The notes under the pieces: model-generated | Told to the model about the DNA's origin: nothing | The model's database searches: none | Seen by the model: only the letters and a program-made list of their open reading frames with translations | Shown: positions 13,251 through 20,075 of the stretch, piece after piece | Position numbering within the stretch: position 1 is the first letter of the stretch | Layout of the letters: every line of letters starts with the position of its first letter | Program-made: the position numbers and the translations under genes | Origin: a virus | Length of the DNA stretch: 58,997 bases | Reading direction: 5' to 3' (one strand) | Virus record (IMG/VR): IMGVR_UViG_3300018080_008436 | Coordinates: 1-58,997 of that record

Positions 13251-13265
13251 TTTGTTTATATCATC

Positions 13266-13293
13266 AACATAGCACAGGTTGTGATGATGTCAA
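13266..13293 (-). promoter_or_regulatory. Sigma70-like promoter
   Basis: TTGACA, 16 bases ending TGC, TATGTT. Drives 13202 to 11902. Confidence 0.8.
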
Positions 13294-13299
13294 GTCGTT

Positions 13300-13662
13300 C
13301 TACAAAATAATTCCTTCTCCTTGACAGTTCTTGCATTTGGGATTGATTGCTCCATCCAGGTTACATTCCTCGCAACCATGAGTATCATGCCAAATATCCT
13401 CTGCATCGTACTCAACCTGGTTTAATGCGTCCCAGAATGCTTTCTCTGGGAAAGGGTAGGTCAAGGTCTGGATCGGGGTTGTTGCGTCTGTACCTTCAAC
13501 GATAGACCCCATCGATACTCCGTCCTCATTGAACTTGATCCATGCTCCGCAGGACGTACTTCTAAAGATGGATTTGCTGACCAGGGCTTCGATGTCTTCT
13601 CCCTTGATTGGACCTCTTCCCCTTACGAGACTGAATACATTGTTCTTGTTTCTGACATTCAT
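13300..13662 (-). CDS. Hypothetical protein with a DnaJ-type CxxC tail
   Basis: 120 residues. Mostly mixed alpha/beta; the C-terminal CEECNLDGAINPKCKNCQGE has two CxxC pairs and a GxG as in DnaJ zinc-centre repeats. Ribosome site AAAAGGGAGAAACAAA. Transcribed together with the interrupted tRNA just upstream (13684-13831) from the promoter at 13871. Confidence 0.7.
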   Translation of the reverse strand: MNVRNKNNVFSLVRGRGPIKGEDIEALVSKSIFRSTSCGAWIKFNEDGVSMGSIVEGTDATTPIQTLTYPFPEKAFWDALNQVEYDAEDIWHDTHGCEECNLDGAINPKCKNCQGEGIIL

Positions 13663-13683
13663 TTTGTTTCTCCCTTTTTAAGA

Positions 13684-13831
13684 TGGAGGCCCCTTCAGGA
13701 GTTCAACCTGAATCTTCTCATCTGGATCGCAATGCATGCCCTTTACGACGAGCCATTTGCAACTAACTACTTACCCTGCTGTGTCCAACAACGTAACCGT
13801 CCGAGATGCTTTATCATTAAGCTAAGGGGCT
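13684..13831 (-). tRNA. tRNA gene interrupted in the anticodon loop (intron-like insert)
   Basis: Minus strand: 5' half AGCCCCT-TA-GCTT-loop-AAGC-A-TCTCG and 3' half TGAGA-AGAT-TCAGG-TTGAACT-CCTGA-AGGGGCC-T-CCA. The acceptor arm pairs except A1:C72, the D, anticodon (TCTCG/TGAGA) and T arms pair, and CCA is encoded. Between the two anticodon-stem strands are 81 bases, so ~74 must be removed for a 7-base loop. If the whole loop came from the 3' side it would be ATCCAGA (anticodon CCA, Trp), but splice sites are unknown. Shares a block like GACA..AG.AGGRTAA.GTAGT with the insert at 23700-23896. Confidence 0.5.
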
Positions 13832-13870
13832 ATCAAATCTCCTGTTTGTTCCTGTTTCAGTTTATAAGTC

Positions 13871-13898
13871 ACAATAGCATCTCTATTGGGGATGTCAA
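13871..13898 (-). promoter_or_regulatory. Sigma70-like promoter
   Basis: TTGACA, 16 bases ending TGC, TATTGT; ~40 bases upstream of the interrupted tRNA. Confidence 0.7.
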
Positions 13899-13959
13899 GC
13901 GCATTTAGAAAAAATAAATCCAGCTTGATGAACCTGGCTTCCCTGGGCCTGAACTAGTG

Positions 13960-14007
13960 TTTCAAAAAGAGTACTCCTGTTTTTATTCAGGAGTACTCTT
14001 TTTAGAA
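13960..14007. repeat. Dispersed GAGTACT hairpin, full copy
   Basis: CAAAAAGAGTACTCCTG and CAGGAGTACTCTTTTTAG, loop TTTTTATT; the two arms are perfectly complementary, including the compensated A to C change (TACTCC/GGAGTA). Confidence 0.85.
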
Positions 14008-14045
14008 GATGGTCCAGAGGTCCCAGGTCCTGGCTTTCTGGGCAC

Positions 14046-14078
14046 TAAAAAACCCCCCGCCTCGAAAGGCAGGGGGCT
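14046..14078 (-). terminator. Intrinsic terminator
   Basis: Minus strand: AGCCCCCTGCCTTTC, GAGGCGGGGGGTT then TTTTAG. Confidence 0.85.
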
Positions 14079-14101
14079 TGACTGGGATCTCCTATCGGAG
14101 A

Positions 14102-15025
14102 CTAGTTGGTCTCGGTTTCAGCCTCGACCTGGGTCTGGGGTTCGGGAGTCGCAGGTTCGGTCTCAGGGGCAACAGTCTTGGCGATCTGCGCCTGAGCCTT
14201 GGCCTGAGCCTTGGACTTGGCAGTCTTCTTGGCAGGAGCCTTCTTCTTGGCAGGAGCCTTCTTCTTGGCAGGCGCTTTCTTCTTGGCAGGCGCTTTCTTA
14301 GCCGTTGTCTCGGCCTTGGGCTTCGACTCGGACTTGGACTTGGCTTCCTGCGCCTTCAAGCGTTCCTGGCGCTTCTCTTCGCGTTCCTTGGCCTTCTGAG
14401 CCTTTTCCGCTTCCTTCTTGGCCTTCGCCTCTTCTCGCGCTTTCTTGCGCTCGGCAACGCCCTTCTGGCGTTCGGCTTCTGCCTCGGCGCGTTCCTTCTT
14501 CTTGGCTTCGCGTTCCTCGGCGCGTTTCTGCTTGTCGGCTTCAGCCTTCGCCTTGGCCTCTTCCTTGGCTTTCGCCTCCTGGGCCTTCTTGGCTTCCATC
14601 TTCTTGATCTGGGCAGGCGTTTTGCCGATATGGTCGCGATTCAGCTTGGGCAACGGTTCCTTGCGGAAGCGCAGGCGATAATGCTGTTCCTCCTTGACCT
14701 TTTCGCCATCGGCGTTCTTGACCATTTTGCGAGTACAACGTTCCATGTAGTACAGATGACCCTTTGCGGAGTAGTTACCCCGATTGGTCTCGGTCGGCCC
14801 CATGAGAACGTTGACGGTTGCCAGAGTCGCTTTGTCCTCGGTCCCCTCCTTGATGACATCCGCTTTGAAGGTCATGTTCTTACGAGCGAAGTCGATGACC
14901 TGTTGCTTGGTAAAGCGTTTGGCATTGGAGTTGTACCCGAAGGTCTCCATGATATGGGCCATGATCAGGTTGTAGTTTGAACCTTGGCGCGGATAGGGAT
15001 TCTGGATTTTCTGGAACTTGGGCAT
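14102..15025 (-). CDS. Lys/Ala-rich, histone H1-like tailed protein
   Basis: 307 residues. The first ~115 residues are a folded domain (MPKFQKIQNPYPRQGSNYNL, then a helix KRFTKQQVIDFARKNM and a small GNYSAKGHLYYM strand pair) of unknown type. Residues ~135-250 are a long charged helix of Lys/Glu/Ala (EAKAKEEAKAKAEAD). Then comes a repeat of APAKKK four to five times, as in histone H1-like and Hc1 proteins, and an acidic Thr/Glu/Pro end. Likely DNA- or RNA-binding and possibly involved in condensing phage or host DNA; inference from composition. GGAGCATTTCAAA precedes the ATG. Codon use is more GC-rich than its neighbours. Confidence 0.7.
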   Translation of the reverse strand: MPKFQKIQNPYPRQGSNYNLIMAHIMETFGYNSNAKRFTKQQVIDFARKNMTFKADVIKEGTEDKATLATVNVLMGPTETNRGNYSAKGHLYYMERCTRKMVKNADGEKVKEEQHYRLRFRKEPLPKLNRDHIGKTPAQIKKMEAKKAQEAKAKEEAKAKAEADKQKRAEEREAKKKERAEAEAERQKGVAERKKAREEAKAKKEAEKAQKAKEREEKRQERLKAQEAKSKSESKPKAETTAKKAPAKKKAPAKKKAPAKKKAPAKKTAKSKAQAKAQAQIAKTVAPETEPATPEPQTQVEAETETN

Positions 15026-15079
15026 TTTGAAATGCTCCTTTGTTTGAGTTGGCTTTGAGGATTGTCCTCGATCTACCAG

Positions 15080-15184
15080 TTACGTTAGCATGTCTTTCGA
15101 TGTTGTCAAGTGCAATTTCGAGATTTTGTCAGCTTTTTTCGATCCTCCATTTTGTTCTCGGTTGTGCAGGTTCTTTGTTATCAT
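15080..15184 (-). CDS. Possible 34-residue leaderless peptide
   Basis: MITKNLHNREQNGGSKKADK then ISKLHLTTSKDMLT and stop. The ATG lies 6 bases after a promoter -10 (CATAGT), exactly as for the gene at 11535-11678, and there is no Shine-Dalgarno. Its last codons overlap the promoter of 14102-15025. Supported only by promoter position. Confidence 0.35.
   Translation of the reverse strand: MITKNLHNREQNGGSKKADKISKLHLTTSKDMLT
15082..15109 (-). promoter_or_regulatory. Sigma70-like promoter
   Basis: TTGACA, 16 bases ending TGC, TAACGT. Drives 14102-15025. Confidence 0.7.
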
Positions 15185-15190
15185 GCGACT

Positions 15191-15219
15191 ACTATGGCAC
15201 TCGAAACGGTACTTGTCAA
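15191..15219 (-). promoter_or_regulatory. Sigma70-like promoter
   Basis: TTGACA, 17 bases ending TGC, CATAGT; second promoter ahead of 14102-15025 or promoter of the short frame at 15080. Confidence 0.65.
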
Positions 15220-15362
15220 GTGCGGTTCTCAAAAAAAGTTGAACTTTCTCATTTCAGGCACCCATTTCCCTATATACCTTATAATATACTGGCGATATGT
15301 GAGTCGAATTCGAAGACCTGGAAGACCTGGGACGGTGGCTTCTGGAGACCCTGAAAACCACT
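15220..15362. other. Intergenic, no gene
   Basis: A+T-rich, with TATATACCTTATAATATACT; I see no reading frame worth calling. Confidence 0.5.
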
Positions 15363-15410
15363 TTTCAAAAAGAGTACTACTGTTCTGATTCAGTAGTATT
15401 GTTTTTAGAA
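15363..15410. repeat. Dispersed GAGTACT hairpin, full copy
   Basis: CAAAAAGAGTACTACTG and CAGTAGTATTGTTTTTAG, loop TTCTGATT. Confidence 0.8.
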
Positions 15411-15473
15411 GGGGAAAAGGCACCAGGATACTTTGCGATACAAAGTACTTGGGATCTAAAACAGGTGGGGACT

Positions 15474-15516
15474 TTAGTAAAAATTACTAAAATTACACTA
15501 ATTAGTAAAAATTACC
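15474..15516. repeat. Paired 17-base palindromes (operator-like)
   Basis: TTAGTAAAAATTACTAA at 15474-15490 and TTAGTAAAAATTACC from 15502; 28 bases start to start. The second overlaps the stop codon of 15512-15880. Confidence 0.55.
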
Positions 15517-15880
15517 AGTGGTTTCCGATCTGATACAGATAATTGTGAGAAGTACCAAGATAATCAGAAAATTCTTTGGCCTCTTTCAATCCGATACGAA
15601 ATCGATTACGAAGTTCTTTGATGAAGGCGATCTTACCTGCGTACTGTTTGTTCCCACGCGCCTCATCATAACACTGCTCGACTGCGTCCCATGCGTATGT
15701 GTTACCATCATACTCTACGGTATGCGCAATGTCAAAGTCAACGACAGTGACATTCTTTTGTTTCTTGACCAGTTCATCGAGAGTATCTCGAAGCTGTAAC
15801 GCTTCTGATCTAATCTCTTGAGTGAGATTAGAGGCCGTTAGAATTTTGGTGAGGAAATCTCTGAGAGTATTCTTTTTCAT
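15512..15880 (-). CDS. Hypothetical protein with a ribosomal L7/L12-like C-terminal motif
   Basis: 122 residues. N-terminal helical part (MKKNTLRDFLTKILTASNLT), a middle beta part, and a C-terminal GKIAFIKELRNRFRIGLKEA followed by KEFSDYL. The pattern K-I-x-x-I-K-x-x-R-x-x-x-x-x-G-L-K-E-A-K is that of the L7/L12 C-terminal domain, the part that contacts translation factors. It may mimic that surface; this is inference. The ATG overlaps the stop of the upstream gene. Confidence 0.65.
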   Translation of the reverse strand: MKKNTLRDFLTKILTASNLTQEIRSEALQLRDTLDELVKKQKNVTVVDFDIAHTVEYDGNTYAWDAVEQCYDEARGNKQYAGKIAFIKELRNRFRIGLKEAKEFSDYLGTSHNYLYQIGNHW

Positions 15881-16191
15881 AATTTCTTCTCTAATACCTG
15901 ATTATTTGGATCGAACTCATTCCAACCAACAAACTCACAGCGATAGTGTTTACCATCTTCATCAACAACAACATCTCCAACTGATGTCGAACGATGATCA
16001 ACTCCCATGAGAACTGTGACTTCTGGATTCTTTGTCCAAGAGTCTTCAATATGATTGGTAACTCGAAAGACTTCTTCAAATGCTTTGACTTCGACTTCAG
16101 CAACTTGACAGAAATTCAAATCGTTGAAATAGATATGAGGAGCATTGACATTGAAGTTCGGTTGAACTGCATGATAGACTTTGAGTTTCAT
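15877..16191 (-). CDS. Conserved hypothetical protein
   Basis: 104 residues from the ATG at 16191 (AAAGGAGAGGATC upstream). MKLKVYHAVQPNFNVNAPHI, then EVEVKAFEEVFRVTNHIEDS, and DHRSTSVGDVVVDEDGKHYR with a C-terminal CEFVGW. A YHxxQPNF start followed by RSTSVGDVV and FVGW is a pattern I have seen in small phage and plasmid proteins of unknown role. Confidence 0.75.
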   Translation of the reverse strand: MKLKVYHAVQPNFNVNAPHIYFNDLNFCQVAEVEVKAFEEVFRVTNHIEDSWTKNPEVTVLMGVDHRSTSVGDVVVDEDGKHYRCEFVGWNEFDPNNQVLEKKL

Positions 16192-16216
16192 GATCCTCTC
16201 CTTTTGTTCTTTATAT

Positions 16217-16244
16217 ACCATAACATCATATGTATGTATTTCAA
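16217..16244 (-). promoter_or_regulatory. Sigma70-like promoter
   Basis: TTGAAA, 16 bases, TATGGT. Drives 16191 and 15880. Confidence 0.6.
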
Positions 16245-16291
16245 GTTGACTTAGTAAAATAACTTCCCAGGTGTCTGCCTTCCTGGAAGCA

Positions 16292-16340
16292 TTTCTGAAA
16301 AGAGTACTTCTGTTTTTATTCAGTAGTACTCTTTTTAGAA
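16292..16340. repeat. Dispersed GAGTACT hairpin, full copy
   Basis: TGAAAAGAGTACTTCTG and CAGTAGTACTCTTTTTAG, loop TTTTTATT. The flank AGTAGCTGGCACCSGGCGGC after it recurs after the copy at 19211. Confidence 0.85.
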
Positions 16341-16388
16341 GTAGCTGGCACCGGCGGCTGGTCCGCCAGGGCTATGAACTCATTGGGG

Positions 16389-16428
16389 AAAAAAGGAAAG
16401 CCCCTACCCAATTAAGGATAGAGGCTTT
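16389..16428 (-). terminator. Intrinsic terminator
   Basis: Minus strand: AAAGCCTCTATCCTTAA, TTGGGTAGGGGCTTT then CCTTTTTTCC. Confidence 0.8.
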
Positions 16429-16467
16429 AACGACCCTGCCAAGGTTGAGATCGCAGGGGCCTGCGTA

Positions 16468-16536
16468 GGCAGGCATTCAAGGACGCGCATTCAGTGGATG
16501 CGCTCAGGCATTCAGTGCATGCATTCCGTGGATGGT
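16468..16536. repeat. Cluster of ATTCAGTG motifs
   Basis: GCATTCAAGG, GCATTCAGTGGATGC, GCATTCAGTGCATGC and ATTCCGTGGATGG in 70 bases. The last copies form the 3' end of the gene at 16512, read in frame as PSTECMH and stop. Confidence 0.7.
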
Positions 16537-16745
16537 TCTACCCATCTTGCAACTGAATCGCAATGACAACAACTATGATACTTGCCAGCGATGTTCTTGG
16601 AGCTATCAATAGCATCTCCATGTTCATCAACTGTCAACTCGACTGTAAACATTGGGTTGGACCCATTGTTGGAATCGCATTCGTCATTGGTACATTGCAG
16701 TTGCAATTCTGGTTTGAATTTCTCAGCCATGAGTTTCTCAGCCAT
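16512..16745 (-). CDS. Zinc-ribbon small protein
   Basis: 77 residues, MAEKLMAEKFKPELQLQCTN; four or more cysteines in CTNDEC and CCHCDSVARW with a beta-rich stretch between (MFTVELTVDEHGD), the look of a zinc ribbon. The start overlaps the end of 16738-16860; a second ATG six codons in is possible. The stop codon lies inside the ATTCAGTG repeat cluster. Confidence 0.65.
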   Translation of the reverse strand: MAEKLMAEKFKPELQLQCTNDECDSNNGSNPMFTVELTVDEHGDAIDSSKNIAGKYHSCCHCDSVARWVEPSTECMH

Positions 16746-16860
16746 CGGAATTCTTTTCCAGTTCTTTGATCCTTTTATGGAGGCGTACTACATGAAGTAC
16801 AGCCCCCAGGATGATTGCGCAAAGCGCGATGATGAGTGGAATGGCGAATAGTTGATACAT
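16738..16860 (-). CDS. 40-residue single-span membrane protein
   Basis: MYQLFAIPLIIALCAIILGA then VLHVVRLHKRIKELEKNSDG: one N-terminal membrane helix and a short basic/acidic cytoplasmic tail. Strong Shine-Dalgarno (GGGAGGTTGATT) 11 bases before the ATG. Sits between the ParB-like gene and a zinc-ribbon gene. A short membrane peptide of this kind could be a regulator of a host envelope protein. Confidence 0.7.
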   Translation of the reverse strand: MYQLFAIPLIIALCAIILGAVLHVVRLHKRIKELEKNSDG

Positions 16861-16871
16861 AATCAACCTCC

Positions 16872-17756
16872 CTACTTCATGATCTTGGGCAAGAGACGTT
16901 TCGGAACCTGCCAGATCATGTTGCTAGTTTTGGTATACGCCTTCTGGTTGTTTTCGATGTAGTTCTTGAGAGCTTTCTGAGTCCGCAAGAAATACTCGAT
17001 ACGAGAAACCCCTCCGACAGATACCTTGCGATTTGCCAGGATTTGATCGCGGAACTTGACAACGATGATGTCCTTCTGGGACCGAGAGATTCCCGAAACA
17101 AGAACCTTGATGAAACCCAGGAGGTCATTGTCAGAGACTGCCCCTGAGCAACGAGCCGCATACAGAGCCGCTTGGACATAGGAAACAGCGATACCCGAAG
17201 GAATCTTGCGTCCTCCTGCGGACTCCGTATATGCTTCCAAAATGAAGGCGACATGTTCCTGAGTTGCCTCAAGAAGGTCGAGCTTCTGATACGCCGAGGT
17301 CTTACCCCGAATGTTGTGCATCTGAAGGTAGAAACCGACAACCTGCATGGCGTTCTTGGGAACATCATCTCCGCAGGCCATCTTCGCCAACTGATTGGCA
17401 TTACGAGTCTGACCAACGTCGATGGATGCAACGGCATCCTCGTCAATGTTCCAGACAACGACAGCAGTGACAGGAATACCCGTCTCTTTGATTGCAGTCA
17501 AACGAGTCTGACCATCAGCCAGATCTCCGCTAGAATAAAAACCAATTCCATTGGAGTTGGTCTTCCAACGGCCCATCTTGATGTCGTTCTTCAACTTCGT
17601 CAAGGAGTTCCGATTGAGTCGGCGGTTCCGATTGTTCTTGGAGAGGAATTCCTCTGCCATTTCGGGGGTAATTCGAGTCAGAACAGGAACGATCATCTGT
17701 TCTTTCTTCTTCTCAACCCAAAACCCATTCTCGTAGACTGTCATTGTTTCGTTCAT
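16872..17756 (-). CDS. ParB/sulfiredoxin-like protein
   Basis: 294 residues. After a short lead, residues ~22-115 fit the ParB N-terminal/sulfiredoxin fold: VPVLTRITPEMAEEFLSKN, a basic helix RNRRLNRNSLTKLKNDIKMG, and the signature box LADGQTRLTAIKETGIPVTA (DGQTRL at 81-86, equivalent to GxHR of ParB). The rest is helical (ASIDVGQTRNANQLAKM, AVSYVQAALYAA) with no obvious HTH. Such proteins in phages are often annotated as ParB-like nucleases; nuclease or CTP-switch activity cannot be judged here. GGAGCAAGAAT precedes the ATG. Confidence 0.8.
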   Translation of the reverse strand: MNETMTVYENGFWVEKKKEQMIVPVLTRITPEMAEEFLSKNNRNRRLNRNSLTKLKNDIKMGRWKTNSNGIGFYSSGDLADGQTRLTAIKETGIPVTAVVVWNIDEDAVASIDVGQTRNANQLAKMACGDDVPKNAMQVVGFYLQMHNIRGKTSAYQKLDLLEATQEHVAFILEAYTESAGGRKIPSGIAVSYVQAALYAARCSGAVSDNDLLGFIKVLVSGISRSQKDIIVVKFRDQILANRKVSVGGVSRIEYFLRTQKALKNYIENNQKAYTKTSNMIWQVPKRLLPKIMK

Positions 17757-17774
17757 ATTCTTGCTCCTATGTAT

Positions 17775-18029
17775 TTAGTTTTGTTTGACTTCAGTCTTTC
17801 TTTTGGACTGTTGCTTTGCTTCTTCCCGCGCTCGACGCTTCTCCTCTTTCCCTTTAGACTTGTACATCTTTAACTGCTTACGAGCCGTAGTGCAGGCATC
17901 ATTCGCCTGCGATTTGGACAACCCAGGATACTTTGACATCAAGTCTTCCCGAACTTCCTTGGTCCGAAGACCTTTGTTGAAATTGTCTTTTGCGAAGGCA
18001 TGATGATCAGAAGTAACTACGTTGGCCAT
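17775..18029 (-). CDS. Small basic protein
   Basis: 84 residues. An N-terminal helical domain (MANVVTSDHHAFAKDNFNKG, LRTKEVREDLMSKYPGLSKS) and a very basic Lys/Arg/Glu tail (GKEEKRRAREEAKQQSKRKT). Nucleic-acid binding is likely from composition. Ribosome site CAAAGGGAATCAAGATT. Directly ahead of the ParB-like gene in the same unit. Confidence 0.7.
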   Translation of the reverse strand: MANVVTSDHHAFAKDNFNKGLRTKEVREDLMSKYPGLSKSQANDACTTARKQLKMYKSKGKEEKRRAREEAKQQSKRKTEVKQN

Positions 18030-18061
18030 AATCTTGATTCCCTTTGATTTGTTATGAGGCT

Positions 18062-18089
18062 AAAATAACCTCTTCTAGGACGTTGTCAA
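18062..18089 (-). promoter_or_regulatory. Sigma70-like promoter
   Basis: TTGACA, 16 bases, TATTTT; the -35 falls inside the last codons of 18075-18380. Drives 18029 to 16512. Confidence 0.7.
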
Positions 18090-18380
18090 GTCCTTTGGTT
18101 GACTTTTGATCAACTTTTTCAATTCTGGCATTGAAAACTTCTCAACCTGAACCAAATGAGGAACGACCAGAATAAGAACATCGGGAATACCCTCAAACAA
18201 ATAGTTCACTGTTTCAGCAACCTTTTGCATATCATTCTTTGTTGCTGGCTCCTCTTTGTTACCAACAGTGAGAACAAGAAGAGATGGATTAAGATTTACT
18301 TCTTCCCCTTTGACAGGGATAGGCATGGATGCAATGACTGGCAATCCAAGCAGTGATTTGACGAATGAACCTCGTTTCAT
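18075..18380 (-). CDS. Hypothetical protein, possibly exported
   Basis: 101 residues from the ATG at 18380, preceded by TGGAGGTCCGTAAA. MKRGSFVKSLLGLPVIASMP looks like a short, weakly Tat-like leader (KRGSFVKSLL plus a hydrophobic stretch), followed by a small alpha/beta domain (PSLLVLTVGNKEEPAT, IPDVLILVVPHLVQVEKFS). Unrecognised. Confidence 0.65.
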   Translation of the reverse strand: MKRGSFVKSLLGLPVIASMPIPVKGEEVNLNPSLLVLTVGNKEEPATKNDMQKVAETVNYLFEGIPDVLILVVPHLVQVEKFSMPELKKLIKSQPKDLTTS

Positions 18381-18381
18381 T

Positions 18382-18780
18382 TTACGGACCTCCATATGGA
18401 TCATAGTTGTTGGGGACATAGTAGTCATCATAATCATCATAATCGTCATAATCGTCATAATCGTCTGGGGGAGAGAAATCGTATTCCTCCTGGGCCTCTT
18501 CCCCATTCTCTTCGATCCAACAATTGATTTCATTCATCATCTTTTCTTTGACCTCTCCCAACAAGTCTTCGAATTTGACAATGGTATCACCATTCTCCAG
18601 AATTTCAATGATAGAGAAATCCGAGTCGAAATCGGCAGGAGTCCAATTATCAGGATTCCCTGAAAGACGAGCAGGAGTGTAATGCGCATAGAAGTCAAAA
18701 GTAACTTCATACGTATCGCAAGCCGATTCGTCGTTGATCAGATCCATTTCATGTTCGATGGTGATTGTTGCTTCAGGCAT
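18382..18780 (-). CDS. Hypothetical protein with a (DDY)n tail
   Basis: 132 residues. N-terminal beta-rich domain (MPEATITIEHEMDL, YEVTFDFYAHYTPARLSG) followed by an acidic helix (EVKEKMMNEINCWIEENGEE) and a low-complexity tail of Asp-Asp-Tyr repeats encoded by a nine-base tandem repeat. Repeat number is likely to vary between isolates. TAATG overlap with the upstream gene and GGGAGGACGGGACTA as ribosome site. Confidence 0.75.
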   Translation of the reverse strand: MPEATITIEHEMDLINDESACDTYEVTFDFYAHYTPARLSGNPDNWTPADFDSDFSIIEILENGDTIVKFEDLLGEVKEKMMNEINCWIEENGEEAQEEYDFSPPDDYDDYDDYDDYDDYYVPNNYDPYGGP

Positions 18781-19088
18781 TAGTCCCGTCCTCCCAACAA
18801 GTCTTGAAAGATTGAAATGTGTTTTTCCAGGTCATCCCGATTGTAGTCAGTTTGATATTCATGTTGATGAATGTAGATCCGATGACGATAAGCTGTTTGA
18901 CAGATCGTCTTGATCTTATGTTTCCGAGCAGGAATGGTGGTATATGCCTCATCCCCTGATTCCTTCTGATAGGAAAGGTAAAGGTCTGTTCCCAGTTCCC
19001 GTTCAATGACCTCCCAAAGACGAGTAACGTTCGTCTTATTAGTAAGGTAAGTTCCATTCAATGCGACGATGTAGACTGTTCGAACCAT
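18780..19088 (-). CDS. Hypothetical protein
   Basis: 102 residues: MVRTVYIVALNGTYLTNKTN then WEVIERELGTDLYLSYQKES and a His-rich middle (RHRIYIHQHEYQTDYNRDDL). Probably alpha/beta; unrecognised. First gene of a three-gene unit; ribosome site AAGGGAGCAGTACC. Confidence 0.7.
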   Translation of the reverse strand: MVRTVYIVALNGTYLTNKTNVTRLWEVIERELGTDLYLSYQKESGDEAYTTIPARKHKIKTICQTAYRHRIYIHQHEYQTDYNRDDLEKHISIFQDLLGGRD

Positions 19089-19114
19089 GGTACTGCTCCC
19101 TTGTTTATATAGTC

Positions 19115-19142
19115 ACCTTAGCATATGTTAAATATATGTCAA
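19115..19142 (-). promoter_or_regulatory. Sigma70-like promoter
   Basis: TTGACA, 16 bases ending TGC, TAAGGT. Drives 19088 to 18075. Confidence 0.7.
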
Positions 19143-19210
19143 GCCCATTTACAAAAAATAATTCAGACATCGATCAAAATCTCCTGAACAGCTCCTGGAC
19201 AGCGGCTCAT

Positions 19211-19259
19211 CTTTCAAAAAGAGTACTACTGTTTTTATTCAGTAGTACTCTTTTTAGAA
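19211..19259. repeat. Dispersed GAGTACT hairpin, full copy
   Basis: CAAAAAGAGTACTACTG and CAGTAGTACTCTTTTTAG, loop TTTTTATT. Confidence 0.85.
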
Positions 19260-19297
19260 GTAGCTGGCACCCGGCGGCAGGCGGCGGGGCCTGAAAA

Positions 19298-19328
19298 CAA
19301 AAAACCCCTGGCATTTCTACCAGGGGTT
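19298..19328 (-). terminator. Intrinsic terminator
   Basis: Minus strand: AACCCCTGGTAGAAAT, GCCAGGGGTT then TTTTG. Confidence 0.85.
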
Positions 19329-19356
19329 CTTCGGTATGGCTCGTTGCTTCGTTCGG

Positions 19357-19935
19357 TTATTGTTCTATTGTCACATACTTCTTCCAGTCATCATCGATGT
19401 TGAATCTGAATGCAACCAAATCAGTTGGATCAATTCCAAGGTTCCTGCATCTCTCAGCATAAAGAAACATTTTGATCTGACAGATAGCAACCCTTCTGTC
19501 TTTCCCATACTTGTAATATGGCAAACCTCTTTTGGTCCATCCATAGATACAAGTTCCAGTTCTCTCAAATTGTTTCCCTGCTTCAGTAGTTGTAACTGTA
19601 TTATGATTGATCCACACAATCCTATCGAAGTCTTCTTGTTTCAGATAGTGATTCCGACCAATCTTAATGACAATATCTGTCATCAAATGTTTGTTGCGAG
19701 AGGGAAGAAAGTTGCAACGATCTTTTCCACATTCTTCTGCCAACTCAGCAATCGTTCTCAGTTTGAGTTTGTCATATGCAATAGTGATATACTTCTTCGC
19801 CCATTCCTCAGGAATATAAACTCTTCCATTCTTTCGTTTGGAAGGACAATGTCCTGTTCGAACATGCATACGAACAGTATTCATTTTGACTTTGGTAAGT
19901 CTTCCGATATCAGCTATTGGTATCCACTTGCTCAT
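19357..19935 (-). CDS. MerR/excisionase-type helix-turn-helix DNA-binding protein, two modules
   Basis: 192 residues with two similar DNA-binding segments: WIPIADIGRLTKVKMNTVRM ... KRKNGRVYIPEEWAKKYI near the N-terminus, and TVTTTEAGKQFERTGTCIYG ... KYGKDRRVAICQIKMFL near the middle/C-terminus. Each has the helix-turn-helix then beta-wing (x-G-x-x-Y-K-x-G-R-x-x-x) layout of MerR-like/excisionase proteins. Probably a transcription regulator or recombination accessory factor. Its ATG overlaps the stop of the upstream 41-residue gene. Confidence 0.7.
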   Translation of the reverse strand: MSKWIPIADIGRLTKVKMNTVRMHVRTGHCPSKRKNGRVYIPEEWAKKYITIAYDKLKLRTIAELAEECGKDRCNFLPSRNKHLMTDIVIKIGRNHYLKQEDFDRIVWINHNTVTTTEAGKQFERTGTCIYGWTKRGLPYYKYGKDRRVAICQIKMFLYAERCRNLGIDPTDLVAFRFNIDDDWKKYVTIEQ

Positions 19936-20057
19936 TTTTCATTCAACACTTTTTTGAGCCAGACGCAGAGCCAATGAGTGAAGGTATTAGGAGACAGTTT
20001 GCCTTCCTTGTAATCCTTTACCAATTTCTTGATCTCGTCTACTGATTCATCTGTCAT
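19932..20057 (-). CDS. 41-residue small protein
   Basis: MTDESVDEIKKLVKDYKEGK then LSPNTFTHWLCVWLKKVLNE K: two short helices. Good ribosome site (ATGGAGGAAAACA) and ATGA overlap with the regulator gene downstream. Unrecognised. Confidence 0.65.
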   Translation of the reverse strand: MTDESVDEIKKLVKDYKEGKLSPNTFTHWLCVWLKKVLNEK

Positions 20058-20075
20058 TGTTTTCCTCCATAATAT

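Noticed and set aside
14009-14980. Long plus-strand reading frame (323 codons) rich in Leu/Gly
   Set aside because: It is the antisense of the Lys/Ala/Glu-rich gene 14102-15025, whose codon bias leaves the opposite strand free of stops. No ribosome site or promoter.
16916-17458. 180-codon Arg/Ser-rich frame inside the ParB-like gene
   Set aside because: Shadow frame with composition typical of an out-of-frame read; no ribosome site.
18425-18533. N-terminal extension of 18075-18380 with MTIMTIMMIMM repeats
   Set aside because: It is the alternative frame of the (DDY)n tandem repeat in 18382-18780; the real start has a strong ribosome site at 18380.
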